Shown in pieces: positions 1 through 6,401 of a stretch of 11,331 nt of DNA. Position numbers and translations under genes: made by a program. The stretch comes from Paracoccaceae bacterium. GTDB taxonomy: Bacteria; Pseudomonadota; Alphaproteobacteria; Rhodobacterales; Rhodobacteraceae. The notes under the pieces were generated by a model that saw only the letters and a list, made by a program, of their open reading frames with translations, did not search any database and was not told the origin of the DNA. The stretch is taken from positions 1 through 11,331 of the forward strand of contig JAHRVZ010000233.1 of NCBI GenBank assembly GCA_019090405.1, written 5' to 3'. Position 1 is the first letter of the stretch; every line of letters begins with the position of its first letter.

Positions 1-35
1 CGGTGAATAAGTCCGGTTATTCGGGCCACAGTTAG

Positions 36-392
36 TTATGCAAGATGGGCCGCAGGTCGCGCGTCGGGTTCGGTTATTTGCGGCTTTGGTATCGGTGCAA
101 ATGGTATAATTTCTGCGGATGTCCGGCTGTGTACCAGTTGATCGTTCGTCTCGGCTGCGTTTGTCAACACGTTGGCAAGATCAACTGCGACGCCCTGAGA
201 TATCAATCTTGGATTGTGAGCGATGTTCAAATGCCGTTCGGTGGTGACTTCAAATTGCACCCAATCACCTGCATCCAAAGCTAGATCGACCTCAATTTCT
301 GTCTTGCTATAGAACGCCAGATCACCATGATCTTCGCACCAGATTACCGCCTTATTTTCTTGTGCGTCACACCAGAGTACTACACCATACAT
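36..392 (-). CDS. Cold-shock-domain-like small protein (hypothetical)
   Basis: A 118-residue protein. The first 65 residues read like a small OB/cold-shock-type beta barrel: a GVVLW opening strand, an AVIWCEDHGDLAFY segment at about 15-28 placed where cold-shock proteins have their nucleic-acid-binding strands, then AGDWVQFEV at 41-49 and NPRLI at 60-64. It is clearly divergent from classical CspA, so nucleic-acid binding is an inference. Residues 95-118 form a Pro/Ala-rich, probably disordered tail. Cys8 and Cys19 lie in equivalent positions of two WC pairs. The ATG is supported by an AAGGGG Shine-Dalgarno 7 nt upstream (400-405) and by a good promoter candidate. It is divergent from the XRE regulator gene. 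The exact role is unknown. Confidence 0.8.
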   Translation of the reverse strand: MYGVVLWCDAQENKAVIWCEDHGDLAFYSKTEIEVDLALDAGDWVQFEVTTERHLNIAHNPRLISQGVAVDLANVLTNAAETNDQLVHSRTSAEIIPFAPIPKPQITEPDARPAAHLA

Positions 393-430
393 ATGTTATC
401 CCCTTGTTTTTAACATATTAACAATTGCTC

Positions 431-459
431 ATTAGATTTCTAGAAGTGAAACAAGACAA
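431..459 (-). promoter_or_regulatory. Candidate sigma70 promoter of the cold-shock-like gene
   Basis: On the minus strand, TTGTCT (454-459) and TCTAAT (431-436) are separated by exactly 17 bp. The -10 matches the consensus at 5 of 6 positions and the -35 at 4 of 6. The predicted transcript would start near 424 and give a leader of about 31 nt, shorter than the long leaders of typical cold-shock mRNAs. Prediction from sequence only. Confidence 0.5.
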
Positions 460-518
460 ATCAGGGTCCGCGCCCTTGCTTTTTGTGTCCAGATTGATAA
501 CTTGCTGACCTTACTTCA

Positions 519-531
519 CGTCAAACTGACG
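519..531. promoter_or_regulatory. Inverted repeat CGTCA-AAC-TGACG, possible operator
   Basis: A perfect 5-bp inverted repeat with a 3-bp centre lies between the two divergent promoter candidates, about 26 bp upstream of the putative -35 box of the regulator gene. A further TGAC occurs at 506-509. Its size and position would suit an operator bound by a dimeric XRE regulator, perhaps the product of the adjacent gene. That link is inference, and a 5-bp palindrome can occur by chance. Confidence 0.3.
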
Positions 532-557
532 CTACTTAGAAACACCCTGCAACATTC

Positions 558-586
558 ACGACAAATTTTGGTAGTTTTCTTATATT
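558..586 (+). promoter_or_regulatory. Candidate sigma70 promoter of the XRE regulator gene
   Basis: ACGACA (558-563) and TATATT (581-586) are separated by 17 bp. The -10 matches at 5 of 6 positions; the -35 retains only the GACA half. Transcription would begin near 593, giving a leader of about 42 nt. Prediction from sequence only. Confidence 0.4.
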
Positions 587-634
587 AGAAATGGTTCAGT
601 CAAAAATATTGCCAAGCAAGAAATCACAGGAAAT

Positions 635-1432
635 ATGCCAAAATCCACCCGATCACCTGCCGAACTTCGAGAAATGTTTGGAGCAAATCTAAGACTTTTG
701 GCAGGGCAATATCGCTCTGTCTCGGAACTGTCCCGCCAGTTAGGTATCAATCGAACACAATTTAACCGTTACTTATCTGGCGAGAGCTTTCCGCGTCCGG
801 ATGTGCTTGACCGGATATGCAATTTCTTTGGCGTTGATGCCCGAATTCTGCTTGAGCCGGCCGATAGCGTCAGCAACCAATGCAGCCTGCTAGGAGATCC
901 TTTCCTGGCAGATTTTGTAGGCGCCCGGCTGAACGATATTCCCGAGAGCCTTTTTCCTGCCGGTTTTTATCAGTTTTCGCGCCGTAGTTTTACCAACGAA
1001 AGTAACTTTGTCATCGGTCTGATCCATGTCTTTCGACGATCCGACACAACCTTTATTCGCGGGTATGAAAGCCGTAAGTCTATGCAGTATCAGGATTTGC
1101 CTTCGGATCCAAAAACTCGTGAATATCGCGGCTATCTGACCCGGCACGAAGACGGCGTCGTTGCCATTGTATCACGTCTGAACGCTATGACCTGCTCCTT
1201 TAACTACCTGACGCAAGTGGCGTCATTTGAGAACAATCACTGGGTTGGTTATGCCACGCGAACCGTGCCCGAAAGCGCATCCGACACCCGCATTGTTCGT
1301 CTGGTCTATGAACATCTTGGCACGGGTATTCCCAAGGCACTGCCAGTCGCCCGAAATAGCGGGCTGATTTCCGAGGATGAGCTAAAGCCCTTTCATCGCC
1401 GTCTGCTGAAACCGGATGAGCCGTTTCGCTAA
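635..1432 (+). CDS. XRE-family transcriptional regulator with unknown C-terminal domain
   Basis: A 265-residue protein. Residues 11-75 form a lambda-repressor-like helix-turn-helix domain: SVSELSRQLGINRTQFNRYL (28-47) gives the scaffold and recognition helices, followed by SGESFPRPDVLDRICNFF. Residues 105-235 form a second alpha/beta domain that I do not recognise as a named family, with FYQFSRRSF, FIRGYESRK and YRGYLTR stretches rich in Arg and aromatics. This may sense a ligand or hold subunits together. The ATG at 635 follows AGGAAA at 628-633, a short-spaced but usable Shine-Dalgarno. The gene lies 107 bp upstream of, and in line with, the Rieske oxygenase gene, so it may control that gene and itself. 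DNA binding is well supported; the target is inferred. Confidence 0.85.
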   Translation: MPKSTRSPAELREMFGANLRLLAGQYRSVSELSRQLGINRTQFNRYLSGESFPRPDVLDRICNFFGVDARILLEPADSVSNQCSLLGDPFLADFVGARLNDIPESLFPAGFYQFSRRSFTNESNFVIGLIHVFRRSDTTFIRGYESRKSMQYQDLPSDPKTREYRGYLTRHEDGVVAIVSRLNAMTCSFNYLTQVASFENNHWVGYATRTVPESASDTRIVRLVYEHLGTGIPKALPVARNSGLISEDELKPFHRRLLKPDEPFR

Positions 1433-1539
1433 CAGATTTCCCGCTAATAATGTCGCAGTGAGAAAAGTCGCGTCGCGGATTGAACGGACACCCTGTCTGA
1501 AAAGGGTATGACGAGCATAGCCATCTAAAAGGGTTTGCC

Positions 1540-2700
1540 ATGTCTGAAAATCTCACCGACCTGACGCGGGTTCGTCGCCCCATCGAACGGGCGAATGGGC
1601 TTGCGAATGCCCATTACACGGATCTACAGGTTTATGACGAAGAAAAATCCGCGCTGCTTGTGTCTCAATGGGCGGGGCTAGCGGTTGCCGCAGATGTAGC
1701 AGAAGCAGGTGACGCTGTTCCTGTCACATTTCTTGGCATACCGCTGCTGCTTATCCGCGACAAGGCCGGCACAGTTCGTGTCTTTCAGAACATCTGCCGC
1801 CATCGCGGTATGATCCTGGTCAAAGAACCACGCAAAATTGAAGGCGCCATTCGTTGCCCCTATCACAGTTGGTGCTATTCCACCGACGGGCGTCTGGTTG
1901 TCACGCCACATGTGGGCGGCCCCGGAACCAATCAGCACAAAGGCATTGATCGTGACCTACTGGGCCTTATAGAAGTGCGCAGCCATATCTGGCGCGATGT
2001 GGTCTGGATCAACATATCGGGTGACGCACCCGAATTTGGTGTTGCTATGGCCGACGTCATCGCGCGTTGGGCGGAATTTGAGACACCGCTTTATCATGGC
2101 GGTGCTGACAGCCGGTTCTCGCTGACAGTAAACTGCAACTGGAAACTGGCAGTCGAGAATTATTGCGAGAGCTATCATCTGCCCTGGGTGCATCCCGGTC
2201 TGAACAGCTATTCCCGGCTTGAGGATCATTATCATATCCAAAAGCCGGGGCAATATTCCGGTCAGGGCACCACTGTATATCGCCAACTTACCGGCGAAGA
2301 CGGGTCAAAATTCAGTGATTTTAGGGATTTGGGCGACGTATGGGACACGGCAGCCGAATACATCGCCGTTTATCCCAACGTTCTGTTGGCTGTGCACCGT
2401 GATCATGCGTTTACCATCATTTTAGTTCCCGAAGGGCCGGCGAAAACCACTGAAAACGTCCATATCTATTACGCCTCGCAGAACAGCGCCCCGCAATTGC
2501 GCAGCACCAATGCCAAACAATGGAAGTTGGTTTTTGAAGAAGACATTTTTGTCGTCGAAGGTATGCAACGTGGTCGTGCGGCCCCCGGTTTTGACGGTGG
2601 GCGGTTTTCACCAGTGATGGATAATCCGACGCATCTGTTTCACGATTGGGTTGCCAGCAAAATCGACGCTCATCGTGCGCTTGATAAAGCGGCGGAATGA
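1540..2700 (+). CDS. Rieske non-heme iron oxygenase, alpha subunit
   Basis: A 386-residue oxygenase, full length for the family. The N-terminal Rieske domain ligates its [2Fe-2S] cluster with C86-R-H88 and C106-x-x-H109 (CRHRG and CPYHSW). The catalytic domain has NWKLAVENYCESYHLPWVHP around 200-219, placing H213 and H218 as iron ligands, and D335 in EEDIFVVEGMQRG as the likely third. The bridging residue three before H213 is Glu (E210), where naphthalene-dioxygenase-type enzymes have Asp; Glu is typical of carnitine and glycine-betaine oxygenases. The enzyme should use O2 and electrons from a separate reductase, which is not encoded here. AAAAGGG at 1527-1533 supports the ATG. It overlaps the next gene by ATGA. 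The substrate is unknown; a quaternary amine is one possibility, not proven. Confidence 0.9.
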   Translation: MSENLTDLTRVRRPIERANGLANAHYTDLQVYDEEKSALLVSQWAGLAVAADVAEAGDAVPVTFLGIPLLLIRDKAGTVRVFQNICRHRGMILVKEPRKIEGAIRCPYHSWCYSTDGRLVVTPHVGGPGTNQHKGIDRDLLGLIEVRSHIWRDVVWINISGDAPEFGVAMADVIARWAEFETPLYHGGADSRFSLTVNCNWKLAVENYCESYHLPWVHPGLNSYSRLEDHYHIQKPGQYSGQGTTVYRQLTGEDGSKFSDFRDLGDVWDTAAEYIAVYPNVLLAVHRDHAFTIILVPEGPAKTTENVHIYYASQNSAPQLRSTNAKQWKLVFEEDIFVVEGMQRGRAAPGFDGGRFSPVMDNPTHLFHDWVASKIDAHRALDKAAE

Positions 2701-2897
2701 TTGATCTGGATGCAAAGCTAATAGCAGCCCATGCAAAGGGGGATCTGGCAGCTTTGGTAACACTTTATACGCTGGCCGCTGATAGTGCCCAGATTGATCA
2801 GGCAAAACGGTTTTATCTGACCCACGCCTATGTTTTCGCACTAGAAACGGACCATCCTGATGTCACCGTTCTGCGCGACCGCATATCCGGGGCTTAG
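2697..2897 (+). CDS. Small helical protein of unknown function, coupled to the oxygenase
   Basis: A 66-residue acidic to neutral protein that I cannot assign to a named family. It reads as two helical pairs: AKLIAAHAKGDLAALVTLYTLAAD (6-29), then QAKRFYLTHAYVFALE (35-50), with a short tail. This resembles a TPR or Sel1-like hairpin. There is no signal peptide, membrane segment or metal-binding Cys motif, so it is not a ferredoxin. Its ATG overlaps the oxygenase stop in ATGA with no clear Shine-Dalgarno, which suggests translational coupling and hence a role linked to the oxygenase, such as a chaperone or subunit. Its stop codon overlaps that of the convergent DUF2189 gene. The tight packing on both sides and protein-like composition argue that it is real. 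Confidence 0.7.
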   Translation: MIDLDAKLIAAHAKGDLAALVTLYTLAADSAQIDQAKRFYLTHAYVFALETDHPDVTVLRDRISGA

Positions 2898-3667
2898 TCC
2901 ACCACGCGCAGTTGATCATATAGGTGCCAGGTTGCGTGACCAAGCAAGGGCAACACGAAAAACAGCCCGATAAACCCGGGAATCATCGCGGCAAAGGTGA
3001 TAACTGCGATGAACAACGCCCAGCCCAGCATCGGCACAGGATGGGTCAGAACATACTGAAAGCTGGTGATCATTGCCGTGACAAAATCAATTTCGCGTTC
3101 AAGCAGTAGCGGCAGCGATAGCACGGTAATCATATATAGCAGCAAGGCAAACAAAGCACCCGTCATGCTGCCAACAGTCAACATGGTCAGCCCATTTGTG
3201 CTTAGGAACACATCAAATGATGAGGACACATTGGTCATGGTCGTCAGGCCCATGAACAATGCAAAAATCATATGTCCAAGAAAGAACCAGAACAGGAAAA
3301 TGAACACAATTATGGCGCAGATTGACGGCAGCTGTCGTCGGCTTTGATGCAACATGACTCCAAAAATATCGCGCCAACCCAGACCTTCACCGACTTCGAT
3401 ACGGCGTGACACTTCGTAAAGGCCGACAGCAGCAAATGGCCCAAGTAGCGGAAACCCAATCGCGGCCAGGACAAGCCACAGCGTCGTCTGGGTTTCAGAG
3501 GTGATCCAGACCATCAACCAACCAGCTAATACATAGAACCCCGCGAACAGCAGGCCATAAACAGGTGCACGCCGCATGTCCTGAGTTGCTCGTTTCAGGG
3601 CAGTACTTAGTGTTTTAAGCGTAACAGGGCCAAGGTTGGGAATGCCAGGTTCGGGTTGCTCGTTCAT
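2894..3667 (-). CDS. DUF2189 integral membrane protein
   Basis: A predicted inner-membrane protein of 257 residues from the chosen start. It has about five hydrophobic segments: 37-56, 62-85, 114-140, 160-187 and 212-243. The stretch from APVYGLLFAGFYVLAGW to GPFAAVGLYEVSRRIE (34-91) matches my memory of the DUF2189 family, whose function is not known. I chose the ATG at 3667 because it overlaps the amidase TGA as ATGA and has GGAGGT immediately upstream. An in-frame ATG at 3703 would add 12 residues inside the amidase gene but has no ribosome site. The amidase and this gene therefore form a translationally coupled pair. Confidence 0.85.
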   Translation of the reverse strand: MNEQPEPGIPNLGPVTLKTLSTALKRATQDMRRAPVYGLLFAGFYVLAGWLMVWITSETQTTLWLVLAAIGFPLLGPFAAVGLYEVSRRIEVGEGLGWRDIFGVMLHQSRRQLPSICAIIVFIFLFWFFLGHMIFALFMGLTTMTNVSSSFDVFLSTNGLTMLTVGSMTGALFALLLYMITVLSLPLLLEREIDFVTAMITSFQYVLTHPVPMLGWALFIAVITFAAMIPGFIGLFFVLPLLGHATWHLYDQLRVVD

Positions 3668-5073
3668 GCTACCTCCATCATTGCGGGTTGTTTCTGTGGC
3701 CATTCGGTTGCGGTGTGATAAGCCGCACCAATCGCCAAAATCTGCGCATCATTGCCACGTGGGCCGAATATCTGCACACCACCGGGTAAACCTGCGGCCC
3801 CAAACCCGGACGGCACCGCCAGACTGGGCAAGCCGATCAGGCTGACAGGAATCACAATCTGCATCCAACGATGATAGGTATCCATCGTCTGACCAGCTAT
3901 TTCCGTTGGATAAGGTATATGGGTCGCAAAGGGCCAAACCTGTGTGCTTGGCAGGATCAGGGCGTCATATTGATTAAATAAAGCAGCCGCAGTTCTGAAC
4001 CATGCCGACCGCACCTCGCTGGCCCGGTGCACGTCCAAAGCTGACACCCTTAATCCCCGCTCGATTTCCCATAGAGCGGAGTCTTTTAGGCTGGCCTTTT
4101 GCTCCAGCAGCGGCTCCAACCTCATGGCAACTGACCACGATCGCAAAGTCATCCAACTTTCCCACATTTCATCTGCAGAAAAAGGCGGCGCAACTGGTTC
4201 AATGTGGCAGCCAAGGCTTTCAAACACCGACAATGACGCCTCTGACAATTCCATCAGTCCCGGCTCAATCGCAAACGCCCCGCCCCAATCGCCAAGCCAG
4301 CCAATTCGCAGCCCTTTAGTCTCGGCGGGCTTTAATGGTGCAGTATCAATCACAGGATACCCGTGCATCTGACAGGTATCAGGCCCAGAGATCACATCAA
4401 GCAAGACCGCGATATCTTCGGGGCTGCGGGCCATCGGGCCGTGCGTTGACAGTTGATGCAGGAAACAATCACCTTTTGGGTCAGCCGGAACACGCCCGAA
4501 ACTGGGTCTAAACCCATAGACGTTGTTCCACGCCGCAGGATTTCGCAAACTGCCCATCATATCAGACCCGTCTGCAAGGGCGGTCATGCCTGTGACCAAT
4601 GCAACCGCAGCCCCGCCCGAAGACCCGCCGGCGCTGACCGAGACATCATAGGGATTGCAGGTCACGCCATAGACCGGATTAAACGAATGCGATCCCAGAC
4701 CAAATTCAGGAACGTTGGTTTTGGCGATCAATATGGCACCAGCATCCCGCATTCTTTGCGCCAGCAACGAATCCTTCTCCGGCACATGGTTGGCAAATAT
4801 CGGTGAACCTTGCGACGACACGATGCCCGCAACATCATCCAGATCTTTGACCGCAATGGGCAACCCATGCAGCGGTCCGCGTGATACGGCCTGATCTGCG
4901 GCAGCGGCCTCGGCCATCAATTCGTCTGCATCACGCAAGGCAACAATAGCGTTAACCTGAGGGTTCACTTTTTCTATTTGCGCCAGAGTCGCCTGCATCA
5001 ATTCGACGGCAGTTAGCTTGCCGGTATTCAGGTCAGACAAAAGTTTGGTGGCAGAACGTCGGGTCAAAGACAT
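3664..5073 (-). CDS. Amidase-signature-family hydrolase
   Basis: A 469-residue cytoplasmic amidohydrolase. It has the Ser-cisSer-Lys triad of the amidase signature family: K76 in AVKDLDD, cis-Ser S151 in the GGSSGG loop (149-154), and nucleophile S175 in GSDMMGSLRNPA (169-180). The loop reads DMMGS where GatA-type enzymes usually have DTGGS; I believe this variant occurs in a proteobacterial subgroup. No gatB or gatC lies nearby, so this is not likely the tRNA amidotransferase subunit. It should cleave a C-N amide bond, but the substrate is unknown. The ATG at 5073 has only a weak ribosome site. It starts 115 bp after prfB in the same direction and is coupled to the DUF2189 gene. Confidence 0.88.
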   Translation of the reverse strand: MSLTRRSATKLLSDLNTGKLTAVELMQATLAQIEKVNPQVNAIVALRDADELMAEAAAADQAVSRGPLHGLPIAVKDLDDVAGIVSSQGSPIFANHVPEKDSLLAQRMRDAGAILIAKTNVPEFGLGSHSFNPVYGVTCNPYDVSVSAGGSSGGAAVALVTGMTALADGSDMMGSLRNPAAWNNVYGFRPSFGRVPADPKGDCFLHQLSTHGPMARSPEDIAVLLDVISGPDTCQMHGYPVIDTAPLKPAETKGLRIGWLGDWGGAFAIEPGLMELSEASLSVFESLGCHIEPVAPPFSADEMWESWMTLRSWSVAMRLEPLLEQKASLKDSALWEIERGLRVSALDVHRASEVRSAWFRTAAALFNQYDALILPSTQVWPFATHIPYPTEIAGQTMDTYHRWMQIVIPVSLIGLPSLAVPSGFGAAGLPGGVQIFGPRGNDAQILAIGAAYHTATEWPQKQPAMMEVA

Positions 5074-5188
5074 TTTTCAGCGGCCTGGATCAGAAAGTTC
5101 CCACAAGCCTAGCGATCAGTATTCGCAATGAAAAGCCTTAGATTGGCGCGCCCATACGGCCAGTTTAAACAGTCACCTTAGCCTTGGC

Positions 5189-6313
5189 TTAAACGGCCTG
5201 CGCCTCGGCACGGCTTTTGCCGGCCACATCCATGGCCAAAGTCGCCGCCATCAGCGCATCAAGATCGCCATCCAACACCCCCTTGGTGTCGGATGTTTCA
5301 TAGCTGGTGCGCAGGTCTTTGACCATTTGATAAGGTTGCAGAACATAGGACCGGATCTGGTTGCCCCAGCCCGCATCGCCCTTGTTTTCATGGGCCTCGT
5401 TGATCGCCGCGTTGCGGCGATCCAATTCTTGCTGATAGAGCCGCGATTTTAGCGCCTTCATTGCAATATCACGGTTCTGGTGTTGCGATTTCACCGAACT
5501 GGTCACAACAATTCCGGTCGGATGGTGGGTAATGCGCACCGCTGAATCCGTGGTGTTCACGTGCTGCCCGCCTGCCCCGGAGGATCGGTAGGTATCAATA
5601 CGAATGTCCGCCGGGTTGACGTCGATGTCGATATTGTCGTCGACCACGGGATACACCCAGATCGAACTGAACGACGTATGCCGCTTGGCCGCAGAATCAA
5701 ACGGCGAAATACGCACCAGCCGGTGCACGCCGCTTTCCGACTTTAGCCAGCCATAGGCGTTCTGCCCGCTGATCTTATAGGTCGCCGACTTGATCCCGGC
5801 CTCTTCGCCGGCACTTTCGGACTGGAGTTCGACCTTATAGCCCTTTTTCTCGGCCCAGCGAACATACATCCGGGCCAGCATCGACGCCCAGTCACAGCTT
5901 TCAGTACCCCCAGCCCCGGAATTGATCTCAAGGAAGGTATCATTGCCATCGGCCTCGCCGTCGAGCAATGCCTCAAGCTCTTTTTTGGCAGCCGTCGCCG
6001 CCAGTGTTTTCAAAGCCTCATGCGCCTCTTCAACCACTTCGGTGTCGTCTTCCATCTCGCCCAATTCGATCAATTCGACATTGTCGGTCATGTCCTGCTT
6101 GATGCTGGAATAGGTTTCCATCGCATCCACCAGCATTTGCCGACTGCGCATCAGTTTCTGTGCGGCTGTCGCGTCGTCCCACAGGTTCGGGTCTTCGATC
6201 CGGGCATTGAATTCCTCAAGCCGATGCGGCGCAGTTTCCCAATCCAATCGTTGCGCCAACAGGGCTAGCGATTTTTCGATTTCGGCGACAGTGTTCTGCG
6301 TCTCAGCGCGCAT
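5189..6313 (-). CDS. prfB: Peptide chain release factor 2
   Basis: A 374-residue class I release factor that ends translation at UGA and UAA. The stop-codon-reading motif SPF is at 203-205 in RISPFDSAAKRHTSF, and the peptidyl-tRNA hydrolysis motif GGQ is at 248-250 in SSGAGGQHVN. The N-terminal coiled domain and the NSGAGGTES segment (131-139) are also intact. In E. coli the gene needs a +1 frameshift at CTT-TGA-C after codon 25. Here the equivalent Leu-Asp (LDWE, 23-26) is read in frame as TTG GAT with no stop, so the autoregulatory frameshift is absent. AGGA 6 nt upstream supports the ATG. It follows the PBP1A gene by 68 bp and is probably co-transcribed with it. Confidence 0.97.
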   Translation of the reverse strand: MRAETQNTVAEIEKSLALLAQRLDWETAPHRLEEFNARIEDPNLWDDATAAQKLMRSRQMLVDAMETYSSIKQDMTDNVELIELGEMEDDTEVVEEAHEALKTLAATAAKKELEALLDGEADGNDTFLEINSGAGGTESCDWASMLARMYVRWAEKKGYKVELQSESAGEEAGIKSATYKISGQNAYGWLKSESGVHRLVRISPFDSAAKRHTSFSSIWVYPVVDDNIDIDVNPADIRIDTYRSSGAGGQHVNTTDSAVRITHHPTGIVVTSSVKSQHQNRDIAMKALKSRLYQQELDRRNAAINEAHENKGDAGWGNQIRSYVLQPYQMVKDLRTSYETSDTKGVLDGDLDALMAATLAMDVAGKSRAEAQAV

Positions 6314-6359
6314 GCGGTATCCTGCGGATTAAGGGATTGAATGTTGGTGATAAACCACA

Positions 6360-6401
6360 GCCCGCCTGAACGGGCAAGCAGTCAGTAAAGCCCGCCTGAA
6401 C
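6360..6401 (-). repeat. 13-bp direct repeat with alternative hairpins at the PBP1A-prfB junction
   Basis: AGCCCGCCTGAAC (plus strand) occurs at 6359-6371 and again at 6389-6401. The copy at 6389-6401 encodes the last PBP1A residues; the other lies in the gap before prfB. On the minus-strand transcript, GCCCG (6371-6375) can pair either with CGGGC of the coding copy (6390-6394), looping out the PBP1A stop codon, or with CGGGC of the downstream copy (6360-6364, 6-nt loop). No U-run follows, so this is not a classical terminator. It may be an RNA processing or attenuation element, or chance. Confidence 0.45.

Noticed and set aside
5..22. Inverted repeat GAATAA-N6-TTATTC downstream of the cold-shock-like gene
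   Set aside because: The stem is short and AT-rich with no following U-run on the minus strand, so it is too weak to call a terminator.
1433..1539. Separate promoter for the Rieske oxygenase
   Set aside because: TTGAAC at about 1478 has no acceptable -10 box at 16-18 bp. Co-transcription with the regulator is as likely.
3668..3703. 12-residue N-terminal extension of the DUF2189 protein
   Set aside because: The ATG at 3703 has no Shine-Dalgarno, while the ATG at 3667 has GGAGGT and an ATGA overlap with the amidase stop.
3664..5073. GatA subunit of the tRNA amidotransferase
   Set aside because: There are no gatB or gatC neighbours, and the nucleophile loop differs from DTGGS; a general amidase-family hydrolase fits better.
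5074..5188. Terminator or promoter between prfB and the amidase gene
   Set aside because: I found only a 4-bp AGCC/GGCT hairpin near 5179-5188, an isolated GGCGCGCC palindrome, and no convincing -35/-10 pair. The amidase may be transcribed from upstream.
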